A stretch of 41,551 nucleotides of DNA from Labilibaculum sp. (GTDB lineage: Bacteria > Bacteroidota > Bacteroidia > Bacteroidales > Marinifilaceae): positions 1 to 41,551 of the forward strand of contig JAEINT010000027.1 of assembly GCA_016342745.1 (NCBI GenBank), written 5' to 3'. Under the pieces are notes generated by a model. The model had not been told where the DNA came from. It searched no databases and was given only the letters and a program-made list of their open reading frames with translations. Shown here piece by piece: positions 9,574 through 17,839 of this stretch; positions within the stretch are counted from its first letter, which is position 1; every line of letters begins with the position of its first letter. The position numbers were made by a program, and so were the translations under genes.

Positions 9574-10269
9574 ATGACTGAATATAAATACATCTTTTTC
9601 GACCTAGATCGTACCCTTTGGGATTTTAATAAAAACTCAGAAGCTAGCTTACAGCAATTATTCAGAGACTACCAACTGCAATCTAATTTTGGAAGTTTCT
9701 TATTCTTTAAATCTCGATACGAATACCACAATGGAAAACTTTGGAATGCTTATTACCAAAAAAGAATATCCAAAGAAGAATTAATGTACAGAAGGTTTTA
9801 CCTAACATTAAAAGAATCAGGAATGGATGATCTTGTCTTGGCCAAAGAAATTGCTCAAGATTTTATTGACATTAGCCCTTTGCAGACAATCACTTTTCCA
9901 AACACTCACAAAACACTCGACTACTTAATCGAGAAGGGATATATTTTATCGATCATCACAAATGGTTTTAACGAAGTTCAATATCGCAAATTAAAAAATG
10001 CTAAACTAGATACTTACTTTACGAACATCATAACTTCTGAAGATGCGGAAGCAAACAAGCCTCACCCAAAAATTTTTGAATACGCCTTTGAAGTAAGTGG
10101 TGCTAATGCAGAAAATTCTATCATGGTTGGTGATGATTTAAAAACAGATATTGCAGGAGCAAAAAAAGTCGAAATGGATCAAATCTATTTCAACCCTAAT
10201 AAATCAAAGCACTCTGAAAATCCAAGCTTTGAAATTTCAGACTTATTAAACATTACCCAGATCCTATAA
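9574..10269 (+). CDS. HAD-superfamily phosphatase, YjjG/YfnB type (nucleotidase)
   Basis: The 231-residue protein has the four HAD motifs. The nucleophile motif is FFDLDRTLWDF (Asp10 and Asp12), the Ser/Thr motif is in ITNGF, the lysine is in NKPHPKIF, and the acidic motif is GDDLKTD. Length and the DRTLWDF opening match the YjjG/YfnB group, which dephosphorylates pyrimidine nucleoside monophosphates, including non-canonical ones, in the cytosol. It is a single-gene unit with its own promoter-like motif, convergent with the minus-strand gene on its right. Substrate assignment follows family knowledge. HAD members are promiscuous, so another small phosphate ester is possible. Confidence 0.85.
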   Translation: MTEYKYIFFDLDRTLWDFNKNSEASLQQLFRDYQLQSNFGSFLFFKSRYEYHNGKLWNAYYQKRISKEELMYRRFYLTLKESGMDDLVLAKEIAQDFIDISPLQTITFPNTHKTLDYLIEKGYILSIITNGFNEVQYRKLKNAKLDTYFTNIITSEDAEANKPHPKIFEYAFEVSGANAENSIMVGDDLKTDIAGAKKVEMDQIYFNPNKSKHSENPSFEISDLLNITQIL

Positions 10270-10378
10270 TATGCTAAACAACACATTTACCTTTCAATCC
10301 GAAACCTGATTTTAATGTTCTTTAACAATTTATAACACAAATCTTAAAAACAGGTGTGATTAATAAGAAAAGAACATT

Positions 10379-10386
10379 TATATTTG
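10379..10386 (+). promoter_or_regulatory. -7 element (TATATTTG) of the RNA candidate
   Basis: TATATTTG is an exact TAnnTTTG match inside the gap between convergent genes. A GTG in place of the usual TTG is found about 20 bp upstream. It places a start near 10393. Confidence 0.55.
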
Positions 10387-10392
10387 TAGCGG

Positions 10393-10590
10393 TAATCAAC
10401 GTAGTTTGATATGCAAACAAACTTACGTTGCCAACATCTGGTTGTACCGTGACTTTCATAAATAATTCTAAAGGGTTAGTGAAGTTACTTAGGTTAATAG
10501 ATTTTACAAATGGTTAATAATATCTGGAGTTAATTTGGTATTTAACCGATGTTGATATAAAGGCTACGTTTAGGGGACGTAGCCTTTTCT
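10393..10590 (+). ncRNA. Candidate stand-alone structured small RNA, about 200 nt
   Basis: The stretch is bounded by a TAnnTTTG motif and a strong terminator, and is full of paired segments. Hairpin 1 pairs CAACGTA (10397-10403) with TACGTTG (10424-10430), extended by GTTTG/CAAAC (10404-10408 with 10414-10418). A long-range stem pairs CAACATC (10432-10438) with GATGTTG (10548-10554), continued by GGTT/AACC and TACC/GGTA (10440-10448 with 10537-10547). Inside it, 10449-10458 pairs with 10480-10488 over 9 bp with one bulge, leaving an unpaired 3' side of nearly 50 nt. A closed rod with an open bubble recalls 6S-type RNAs, but I cannot assign a family by eye. Position between convergent genes argues against a leader of either one. 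Confidence 0.55.
10559..10590 (+). terminator. Intrinsic terminator of the RNA candidate
   Basis: AAGGCTACGT and ACGTAGCCTT form a perfect stem around the loop TTAGGGG, followed by TTTTCTTTT. The T-rich tail is on the plus strand only. Confidence 0.85.
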
Positions 10591-10608
10591 TTTGCTCTTT
10601 TTTTCCAT

Positions 10609-10641
10609 AAAAAAAACTCTTCAGATACAATATCGGAAGAG
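10609..10641 (-). terminator. Intrinsic terminator of the amidotransferase-like gene
   Basis: On the minus strand CTCTTC (rc of 10636-10641) pairs with GAAGAG (rc of 10617-10622) and is followed by eight T residues, 24 bp after the stop codon at 10665. Confidence 0.75.
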
Positions 10642-10664
10642 CTATTTATTTTATTTTGAAACAA

Positions 10665-11954
10665 TTAGGTTTTTCTTTTTTTCTTTTTCGCTGCAGGAAA
10701 CAAAACATTGTTCAAGATCAAGCGATATCCTGCAGAATTCTTCTTCAAATTTAAATCAGTAGGTGGATCTCCGACCAAATGTTGATAATCTTCAGGATCA
10801 TGCCCTCCATAAAAAGTCCACGTACCTTTTCCTAGGTTTCCATGTATATATCTAGCTTCTCCCGCAGCTTTATTCTCACCCATTATCAAAACGCCTGGCT
10901 TTATTAAATCTAATTTGAAAGCCGTTGTTTGTCCCATAAATCCTTTAATCATATTTTTATGATTTTGACACAACATTGTTGGAACTGGATCCCATTTAGC
11001 CGAAAACTCAAACAAAGAAAAGTAGTCTTCATCTTTTCTAACTTTTCTATCCAAGGTTACATCTATATTAGAAAACTCATAAACATGCGGATTCGTTTCC
11101 AATTTAAAATCCTGAAAAGCAAAGGTCTTGGAATAATCCAAATGAGTGTGAACATCTGCCTCCATCGGATCTCCATCAAAAGCAGCATCGCAAATATCAT
11201 GACCATCGGCAGCTAAAGTAATATCGAAGGTATCAGTAGCTGAACACATCGCAAACAAAAAACCCCCAGCCTCAACAAAAGCTCTAATTCTATTGGAAAC
11301 GGCTCTTTTTAAATCCGACACTTTCGAGAACCCAAAACGATTTGCACGCTCGGTATTTGTCCGCACTTCATCCTTATACCATTTCATATTACGATACGAA
11401 GTGTAGAACTTTCCAAATTGCCCAGTAAAATCCTCATGATGCAAATGCAACCAATCATATTTCGACAACTTTCCAGTCATTACTTCATCGTCATAAATTA
11501 TTTCATATGGAATCTCAGCATAGGTAAGCGCCAAGGTTACTGCATCATCCCAAGGTTTTTTCCCTTTTGGTGAATAGACAGCAATTAAAGGTATCTTTTC
11601 TAATTTCATGGCCTCCATATTGCGCTCATCACTTGCAATATCTTCTAAAACTTGTTGTGCCGAAATATCACTTAATACCGAAAAAGAAACTCCGCGTACT
11701 TGACATTCATCTTGAATCTCTTTGTGGAAGGGTAGCAGAAAAGATCCTCCTTTATAATTCAACAACCAATGAATTTGATAATCTTTTTCGAGGGTCCAAA
11801 AAGCAATGCCATAGGCTTTCAGATGGTTCTTTTGACTATCATCCATTTGTATTAACAAACTAGCAGAATAAGAGGTATAAGAAATCATACCAACAAATAG
11901 TAAAAGCACTAATCGGCGACAGTATTTTTTCAAGAACGCATTATCTTCAATCAT
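10665..11954 (-). CDS. Conserved exported amidotransferase-like protein (often named 'asparagine synthetase B')
   Basis: The 429-residue product has an N-terminal membrane segment or signal (about residues 14-31). The conserved opening SASLLIQMDDSQKNHLKAYG follows. I recall this family in many Bacteroidota genomes under the name asparagine synthetase B, yet the sequence shows neither the N-terminal Cys2 glutaminase nor the SGGxDS ATP-binding motif of true AsnB. The central part (GKKPWDDAVTLAL, then GGFLFAMCSATDTFD near 230-245) looks like a class I glutamine-amidotransferase-like fold, with a Cys in FAMCSA. An HGNLGKGTWTFYGGHDPEDY stretch is near the C-terminus, and the tail is a run of basic residues. 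The role is unknown; an envelope location is inferred from the N-terminus. It has its own terminator and lies downstream of dnaB. Confidence 0.75.
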   Translation of the reverse strand: MIEDNAFLKKYCRRLVLLLFVGMISYTSYSASLLIQMDDSQKNHLKAYGIAFWTLEKDYQIHWLLNYKGGSFLLPFHKEIQDECQVRGVSFSVLSDISAQQVLEDIASDERNMEAMKLEKIPLIAVYSPKGKKPWDDAVTLALTYAEIPYEIIYDDEVMTGKLSKYDWLHLHHEDFTGQFGKFYTSYRNMKWYKDEVRTNTERANRFGFSKVSDLKRAVSNRIRAFVEAGGFLFAMCSATDTFDITLAADGHDICDAAFDGDPMEADVHTHLDYSKTFAFQDFKLETNPHVYEFSNIDVTLDRKVRKDEDYFSLFEFSAKWDPVPTMLCQNHKNMIKGFMGQTTAFKLDLIKPGVLIMGENKAAGEARYIHGNLGKGTWTFYGGHDPEDYQHLVGDPPTDLNLKKNSAGYRLILNNVLFPAAKKKKRKT

Positions 11955-12002
11955 AAAAGCAAGATAAGAAATTCTATTTGTAAATAAGTTTTTTGAATTG
12001 AT

Positions 12003-13544
12003 CTAAAATGGAGGTGCGTCCTCAAAATCATTTGCTCCTCCAAAACCAGCACTCATATCATCAAACCCATTCGATTCTTTAGGTTCCTGATTCATACTAG
12101 AACTAAACGTTTTCACATCGTCTAAACCTGGTGTTGCAAATGGATTTGCCGATTCTCCTTCTAAATCACAGAATCGTGCCAAGTTATTACGGAATCGAAG
12201 TTGAATTTCCCCTACCGCACCATTACGATGCTTTGCAATAATAATATCTGAAATTCCAATTAGAGAATTACCTTCGGCATCTTCTGTAATACCATAACGC
12301 TCCGGACGGTGAATAAACAACACCATATCGGCATCCTGCTCAATCGCACCAGATTCACGTAAATCGGAAAGCATCGGCTTTTTCGCATCACCTGTTCTCT
12401 GTTCAACACCACGATTCAACTGTGATAAGGCAATTACAGGAATATTTAACTCTTTAGCGATAATTTTCAACTGTCGAGAAATCAAACTTACTTCCTGCTC
12501 ACGATTTCCTTTCATATCCGAACCTGCTGTCATCAACTGCAAGTAATCAATAATCACACAACTAATATCATACTTTGCCTTTAATCGACGGCATTTCGAT
12601 CTCAATTCGTATATTGATAAACCAGGAGTATCATCCACATAAATTGGAGCTTCAACTAGGTCTTTAATTTTATTATGGAATATTTCCCATTCAAATGCCT
12701 CAAGATGCCCACTTCTTAACTTCTCTGATCCCAATTCAGTCTCACTAGACATCATACGTTTCACCAACTGATCACCACCCATCTCGAGTGAAAAAATAGC
12801 AATAGGAGCTTTGTGATCAATAGCCATATTTCGGGTCATGGACAGAATAAAAGCTGTCTTACCCATAGAAGGACGAGCTGCAATAATAACCAAATCGGAT
12901 TTTTGCCATCCTGATGTAATCCTATCCAAGGCCGTAAAGCCAGAAGGAACACCAGATAAACCATCCTCACGTTTTCCAGCCTCAATAATCTGATTGATTA
13001 CCTCATCTGCTAAAGGGCGAATATGTGCTGATTCCTTTTTAATATTACCCTCTGCAATATCAAAAACATCTTGCTGGGCTTTGTCCAACAAATCGGCAAC
13101 ATCAACACTCGCATCAAATGCTTGACTCTGTATTTCTGAAGAAACACGAATCAATTCTCTTTGAATATGCTTTTGAGCAATAATCCTTGCATGGAATTCA
13201 ATATGCGCTGCCGAAGCAACACGGTTTGTTAATTGAGTGATGTAAAAAGGGCCACCAACATCATCAAGCGTACCTTCTCTTTTCAACTCTTCTGTAACCG
13301 TCAGAATATCAATAGGCTCTTCCTTTGTAGAAAGATTCATAATGGCCTTGTAGATTTTCTGATGAGCATCCTTATAGAAGCTCTCTGCATTAAGCAAATC
13401 ACCAACCGAAATAATGGCATCTTTCTCCAACATGATCGCTCCAAGAACCGCTTCCTCAAGCTCTAAAGCCTGTGGAGGAACTTTTCCGTAATCAAGATCA
13501 ACTTTATTTTTCGATTGATTGTTATAATTATTTGCCCCAGCCAT
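12003..13544 (-). CDS. dnaB: Replicative DNA helicase DnaB
   Basis: The 513-residue hexameric 5'-3' helicase unwinds DNA at the replication fork and contacts primase. The N-terminal DnaB domain starts at VPPQALELEEAVLGAIMLE (about 21-39). The RecA-like C-terminal domain has Walker A in ARPSMGKTAF (about 218-227), Walker B in CVIIDYLQLM, and the GAIEQDADMVLFIHRPERY segment. No intein interrupts the Walker motifs. A typical acidic and glycine-rich tail ends the protein. A TATCTTTG promoter motif lies 62 bp upstream. The amidotransferase-like gene follows after 48 bp and may share the transcript. Confidence 0.97.
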   Translation of the reverse strand: MAGANNYNNQSKNKVDLDYGKVPPQALELEEAVLGAIMLEKDAIISVGDLLNAESFYKDAHQKIYKAIMNLSTKEEPIDILTVTEELKREGTLDDVGGPFYITQLTNRVASAAHIEFHARIIAQKHIQRELIRVSSEIQSQAFDASVDVADLLDKAQQDVFDIAEGNIKKESAHIRPLADEVINQIIEAGKREDGLSGVPSGFTALDRITSGWQKSDLVIIAARPSMGKTAFILSMTRNMAIDHKAPIAIFSLEMGGDQLVKRMMSSETELGSEKLRSGHLEAFEWEIFHNKIKDLVEAPIYVDDTPGLSIYELRSKCRRLKAKYDISCVIIDYLQLMTAGSDMKGNREQEVSLISRQLKIIAKELNIPVIALSQLNRGVEQRTGDAKKPMLSDLRESGAIEQDADMVLFIHRPERYGITEDAEGNSLIGISDIIIAKHRNGAVGEIQLRFRNNLARFCDLEGESANPFATPGLDDVKTFSSSMNQEPKESNGFDDMSAGFGGANDFEDAPPF

Positions 13545-13605
13545 ACAATATTAAATTCTTTTTATTCAAGTTTAGCATTCTAAAAAAAAATACAGAATGC
13601 AAGGA

Positions 13606-13613
13606 CAAAGATA
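13606..13613 (-). promoter_or_regulatory. Candidate -7 element (TATCTTTG) of dnaB
   Basis: The minus strand reads TATCTTTG, an exact TAnnTTTG match 62 bp before the dnaB ATG at 13544. No good -33 TTG is seen. Confidence 0.5.
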
Positions 13614-13695
13614 GAAAATAAAAATGCTTCTAATTGATTTTTTTTACGACTATAAATCCAGTATTTTTACCATTCAATCATAAAACTTATTACCT

Positions 13696-14505
13696 GTGCT
13701 TTCTTTCCCAAATGCTAAAATCAACATTGGTCTTAATATCGTAGAAAAACGAGCTGATGGATTCCATAATATTGAAACTATTTTTTATCCTATCCCCCTA
13801 ACGGATGGACTGGAAATTGCAAATTCCGATGTGGTAAATTATCAGTTCAGCTCTTCGGGTATTCCTATTAACATCGAAGATAAAGACAATATTGTTTGTA
13901 AAGCATTTGAATTGATTCGCTCCAAATACAACATTCCATCAACAGCAATTCACTTGCACAAAAACATACCATTTGGAGCAGGCTTAGGAGGAGGGTCAGC
14001 AGATGCTGCTTTCATGATAAAAATGCTAAACACACAATACAAGCTAAACATCCCCGTTAAAGAAATGGAAAATTTAGCTGGTCAAATCGGTAGCGATTGC
14101 CCATTTTTCATTCAAAATAAGCCTGTTTTTGCAAAAGAAAAAGGAGATGTATTCTCTAAATGCAGCATTAATCTTGCTGGATATCATATTTTACTGATCA
14201 AACCTGATATCCATATTGGCACTCCAGAAGCATATGCCAATACAAAACCAGCCATTCCAAAACAAGCTCTGGAATTGTTAATCAAAGAACCAATTGAGAC
14301 TTGGAAGAATCATATTGTGAATGATTTTGAGGACAGCATATTCCCTAATCATCCTGAGTTAGCGAAAGTAAAATCCGATCTCTATGAACAGGGCGCTGTT
14401 TATGCATCTATGTCGGGAAGTGGATCGAGTATTTTTGGTTTATTTAAAGAAAAACCAACTTACACTAGCCCAAAACATTTTACATGGATAGGAATACTAG
14501 ATTAA
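13696..14505 (+). CDS. ispE: 4-diphosphocytidyl-2-C-methyl-D-erythritol kinase IspE
   Basis: IspE phosphorylates CDP-methylerythritol in the MEP pathway of isoprenoid synthesis. The 269-residue protein shows the GHMP-kinase fold: the opening FPNAKINIGLNIVEKR, the glycine-rich ATP loop PFGAGLGGGSADAAF (about residues 91-105), and a C-terminal ASMSGSGSSIFGLF motif. The start is a GTG at 13696; no ATG precedes the conserved N-terminus. Divergent from dnaB and convergent with the biotin carrier gene, with a shared bidirectional terminator. Confidence 0.95.
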   Translation: MLSFPNAKINIGLNIVEKRADGFHNIETIFYPIPLTDGLEIANSDVVNYQFSSSGIPINIEDKDNIVCKAFELIRSKYNIPSTAIHLHKNIPFGAGLGGGSADAAFMIKMLNTQYKLNIPVKEMENLAGQIGSDCPFFIQNKPVFAKEKGDVFSKCSINLAGYHILLIKPDIHIGTPEAYANTKPAIPKQALELLIKEPIETWKNHIVNDFEDSIFPNHPELAKVKSDLYEQGAVYASMSGSGSSIFGLFKEKPTYTSPKHFTWIGILD

Positions 14506-14522
14506 CCAATTCTACAATGTAA

Positions 14523-14555
14523 AAAAGAGCCTGATTATTACAATCAGGCTCTTTT
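14523..14555. terminator. Bidirectional terminator between ispE and the biotin carrier gene
   Basis: AAAAGAGCCTGATT (14523-14536) and AATCAGGCTCTTTT (14542-14555) form a perfect 14-bp stem with a 5-nt loop. T-rich ends on both strands fit the two convergent genes. Confidence 0.9.
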
Positions 14556-14577
14556 AATTTATCTCTGTTCAGAGGGC

Positions 14578-14886
14578 TTACTCAATTTCCACCATTAATA
14601 ATCTGTTGGGAACCTTTATTCCTTCTGTTACATGAATCTTGGCAATTTTACCATCGAAAGGCATTTTAATCTGATTTTTCATCTTCATAGCTTCAAGAAT
14701 CATAATCGTTTCGCCTTCTTTAACATCCTGTCCTTCCTTAACGTATATTTCAACAATTGTACCAGGAATAAATGATTTGATATGATTCGGGTTGGGTCTT
14801 ACCCAAGCCTTTCTCGTTTCAAATTTCTTAGTTAACTCTGTTGTATAAATAGTACCGTCAATGTTAAACTCTTTTAAATCTCCCAT
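14578..14886 (-). CDS. Biotin carboxyl carrier subunit of an acyl-CoA carboxylase/decarboxylase
   Basis: The 102-residue protein ends in a biotinyl domain with the motif EAMKMKN; Lys68 is the expected biotin attachment site. The N-terminal 35 residues lack the long Ala/Pro linker seen in many methylmalonyl-CoA decarboxylase carriers, so the domain is compact. The gene starts 12 bp after the carboxyltransferase stop, which indicates an operon and a shared complex that moves CO2 between biotin and an acyl-CoA. Biotin-domain identity is firm. Whether the complex is a propionyl/methylmalonyl-CoA carboxylase or a sodium-pumping decarboxylase cannot be decided, as no biotin carboxylase or membrane beta subunit is in the window. 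Confidence 0.92.
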   Translation of the reverse strand: MGDLKEFNIDGTIYTTELTKKFETRKAWVRPNPNHIKSFIPGTIVEIYVKEGQDVKEGETIMILEAMKMKNQIKMPFDGKIAKIHVTEGIKVPNRLLMVEIE

Positions 14887-14898
14887 ATCGAATCCTTT

Positions 14899-16443
14899 TT
14901 AAAATGGAGGAATACCATGCTTCTTTGCAGGTCTTCCGTCAACTTTGTTACTAGAAACCTCGATAGCATGTAATAACATATTACGTGTTTCTTCTGGCTC
15001 GATAACAGTATCAATATAACCTTTGGCAGCAGCAACATAAGGGTTTGCAAACTTCTCTCTGTATTCCGCTACTTTTTCTTTTCTCATAGCTTCAGGATCT
15101 TCTGCTGCCATAATCTCTTTTCTAAAGATAATGTTAGCTGCACCGTCTGGTCCCATTACTGCAATCTCAGCATTTGGCCATGCGAACATGAAATCGGCCT
15201 TCATATGACGAGAGTTCATTGCAATATAACCTCCACCGTATGCTTTACGCACAATTACAGTAATTTTTGGTACCGTAGCTTCACTATAAGCATAAAGAAT
15301 CTTAGCACCGTGACGAATAACACCCATGTGCTCCTGCTCAACACCTGGCAAGTATCCTGGCATATCCTCAAGAGTTACAATTGGAATATTAAATGAATCA
15401 CAGTAACGAATAAAACGAGCAGCTTTATCAGAAGAATCACAATCCAATACTCCTGCTAAAACAAGAGGCTGATTTGCAACAAAACCAACAGTATCACCAT
15501 TCATTCTACCGAATCCGATCACGATATTTCTTGCGAAGTTCTCCATAATCTCGAAGAAATCAGAATCATCACTAATCGATTTAATCACGTTACGGATATC
15601 GTAAGGTTGCGTTGGATCAGATGGAACAATTTCCTCAATTTTGTATTCTGGCTTTGGAGGCTTAGGCGGGAATGCTTTAGCTTTTTTCGCGTTGTGCCAT
15701 GGTATGAAGGTTAGCAGCTTCTTAATTTGTTCGAAGCATTCGTACTCGCTTAGAGCATAGAAATGAGCATTACCAGTGATTTCGCTATGAACTTTAGCTC
15801 CACCTAGTTCTTCCATGCTAATTTCTTCACCCAAAACAGTTTTTATTACCTCAGGGCCGGTAATGAACATCTTAGAAATGTTCTCTACCACAAACACAAA
15901 GTCGGTAAGCGCGGGAGAATAAACAGCTCCACCAGCACAAGGACCAAGAATAACTGACAATTGAGGGATTACACCTGATGCCAGAGTGTTACGGAAAAAG
16001 ATCTCTCCATATCCTGCAAGTGAGTTAACACCTTCTTGAATACGAGCTCCACCCGAATCATTAATACCAATCAATGGTACACGCATCTTCAATGCATGAT
16101 CCATGATCTTTGTAATTTTACGTGCATGCATTAGACCAAGAGAACCACCAGCTACCGTAAAATCCTGTGCAAAAATACACACAGGCTCACCGTAAATAGT
16201 TCCAGTTCCAATAATAACACCATCACCATGAAGTTGTTTCTTTTCCATACCGAAGTCGCGAGCCTCATGCTCAACAAACATATCGTATTCATGGAAAGAA
16301 TCTTCATCTAAGATAGATGTTACCCTTTCTCTAGCAGTCAACTTTCCCATCGCAACTTGCTTCTGGATAGCTTTCTCTCCGCCACCTTGAAGCACTTTTT
16401 CTTTTCTCTTTCTAAGATCAAGAATGTTTCGTTTCAATGACAT
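14899..16443 (-). CDS. Acyl-CoA carboxylase carboxyltransferase subunit (PccB/MmdA type)
   Basis: The 514-residue protein carries both halves of the crotonase-like carboxyltransferase fold. The N-half has GGSLGLMHARKITK, GINDSGGARIQEGV and GPCAGGAVYSPAL. The C-half has NQPLVLAGVLDCDSSDKAARFIR, TLEDMPGYLPGVEQE and KAYGGGYIAMNSRHMKADF. These match propionyl-CoA carboxylase beta and methylmalonyl-CoA decarboxylase alpha subunits. It transfers the carboxyl group between biotin and propionyl-CoA or a similar acyl-CoA. It is first in a two-gene unit with the biotin carrier gene. A role in the succinate-propionate route is likely but inferred. Confidence 0.93.
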   Translation of the reverse strand: MSLKRNILDLRKRKEKVLQGGGEKAIQKQVAMGKLTARERVTSILDEDSFHEYDMFVEHEARDFGMEKKQLHGDGVIIGTGTIYGEPVCIFAQDFTVAGGSLGLMHARKITKIMDHALKMRVPLIGINDSGGARIQEGVNSLAGYGEIFFRNTLASGVIPQLSVILGPCAGGAVYSPALTDFVFVVENISKMFITGPEVIKTVLGEEISMEELGGAKVHSEITGNAHFYALSEYECFEQIKKLLTFIPWHNAKKAKAFPPKPPKPEYKIEEIVPSDPTQPYDIRNVIKSISDDSDFFEIMENFARNIVIGFGRMNGDTVGFVANQPLVLAGVLDCDSSDKAARFIRYCDSFNIPIVTLEDMPGYLPGVEQEHMGVIRHGAKILYAYSEATVPKITVIVRKAYGGGYIAMNSRHMKADFMFAWPNAEIAVMGPDGAANIIFRKEIMAAEDPEAMRKEKVAEYREKFANPYVAAAKGYIDTVIEPEETRNMLLHAIEVSSNKVDGRPAKKHGIPPF

Positions 16444-16644
16444 AATTTGTACATTTAGTTAGAAAATATATATTGTCATATATATATTGAATTTCAATAG
16501 CTCATGAAATTCCAAGATACAACATTACTAATTTTTGGGATAGAAAAAAACTCTTTACAACTCCATCCCATATTCATAGACATATAAAATAAGCCCTTTT
16601 GCCTGATTATCAAACTTTTTTGCAAAAAACTATTTAGAATCTTT

Positions 16645-17721
16645 CTACTTAGGAGCGATTCGATAAAGGTAAACTGCAATGATTGAGAATACAATATTAG
16701 GCAACCAAACGGCAAGCAGTGGATTCATACTTCCATTTGTGGCAAACACAATTGAAATTTGCATGAATAATATGAAGGAAAAACTTAACAGAAGTCCGAT
16801 TCCAAGGTGTAAGCCCATTCCTCCCCGAATTTTTCTGGAGGCCAAACTCACACCAATAAGTGTAAGAATAAAAGTTGAAAATGGATTTGCCATTCTCTTA
16901 TATTTCTCAATCTTATACGCTTCAATATTACTATCCCCTCTCATTGCCTGTTGCTCTATATAGGCATTCAATTGAGGCAAGTTCATCGCCTCAACGATAT
17001 ATTTTTTTGATCCAAACTCTTCCGGACCAAAACTAAAGGTTGTATCCTTAGTTCTTCCATGTTCAAAAGATTCCTTTTCTCCATCAATATTACGGATAAA
17101 AAAATCATTAATTGTCCATTTCTTTTTCTCTTTATTCCAACGAATTGAGCGAGACGTTAACTTCGACACCAGCTCTTTCCCCTCAAATTTTTCCAAGGCA
17201 AATTTATAACCCGTATTATTTGAAGTTTCATAGTTAATCATGTAAATAAAAGTCCCAGGTTCAATTTGGCGATGAATATTACGTTCCTTATTTCTGAATT
17301 GCTTCTTTATATAGGTCATCGTAAAATCAATCCGTTTTTGATTTGCAGGCGGAATGATATAATTACTCAGTAAAAAAGAGAAAACACCAATAATCAGGGC
17401 TGATATAAAATAGGGAAACATCATCCTACGAAAACTAATTCCGCTGCTTAAAATCGCAATAATCTCCGTATCGTAGGCCATTTTTGAGGTGAAAAATATC
17501 ACCGCAATAAAAGTAAACAAGGCACTAAACAGGTTTGCGAAGTATGGAATAAAATTGAGGTAGTAATCGAAAACAATAGCCCTTAAAGGAGCTTCTTTAT
17601 CTATGTATTCATCGATATGTTCCGAAAAATCGAAAATAACAGATATACTAATAATTAGGACAATAGCGAAAAAGAAAGTTCCTAAAAACTTTCGGATAAT
17701 GTATAAATCTAATTTTCCCAA
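16645..17721 (-). CDS. LPS export permease, LptF/LptG (YjgP/YjgQ) family
   Basis: The 358-residue inner-membrane protein opens with KLDLYIIRKFLGTFFFAIVL and has three N-terminal membrane segments (about 12-32, 50-76, 100-122). A periplasmic beta-rich domain (about 125-265) and three C-terminal segments (about 275-355) follow. This layout is that of LptF/LptG, the membrane parts of the LptB2FG transporter that extracts lipopolysaccharide for delivery to the outer membrane. It lies 118 bp downstream of tgt on the same strand, probably in one unit. I cannot tell LptF from LptG; a second copy is not in the window. Confidence 0.9.
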   Translation of the reverse strand: MGKLDLYIIRKFLGTFFFAIVLIISISVIFDFSEHIDEYIDKEAPLRAIVFDYYLNFIPYFANLFSALFTFIAVIFFTSKMAYDTEIIAILSSGISFRRMMFPYFISALIIGVFSFLLSNYIIPPANQKRIDFTMTYIKKQFRNKERNIHRQIEPGTFIYMINYETSNNTGYKFALEKFEGKELVSKLTSRSIRWNKEKKKWTINDFFIRNIDGEKESFEHGRTKDTTFSFGPEEFGSKKYIVEAMNLPQLNAYIEQQAMRGDSNIEAYKIEKYKRMANPFSTFILTLIGVSLASRKIRGGMGLHLGIGLLLSFSFILFMQISIVFATNGSMNPLLAVWLPNIVFSIIAVYLYRIAPK

Positions 17722-17839
17722 AATTTGAATTTTAAATTCTTATTTCCCGAAAATTGCAGCATTACAAATTTCGGGATAAAAGTATAACTTATTCTTCAAT
17801 TACCAATGTAGGTAGGCTTATTGTAAGATTTTTTAACAG

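Larger units (their letters stand above)
10270..10664. other. Intergenic region, 395 bp, holding an RNA candidate and two terminators
   Basis: Between the convergent genes lie a plus-strand promoter motif, a stretch with nested inverted repeats, a plus-strand terminator (10559-10590) and a minus-strand terminator (10609-10641). No protein-coding frame longer than about 13 codons starts with ATG inside the RNA candidate. Confidence 0.75.

Noticed and set aside
10393-10590. SRP RNA or tmRNA as identity of the RNA candidate
   Set aside because: The SRP apical loop with GGAAG-type sequence is absent, and no tRNA-like acceptor end or tag frame is seen.
16494-16715. Minus-strand open frame of 73 codons downstream of and overlapping the LptF/G gene end
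   Set aside because: It overlaps the real coding end in another frame and has no recognisable features.
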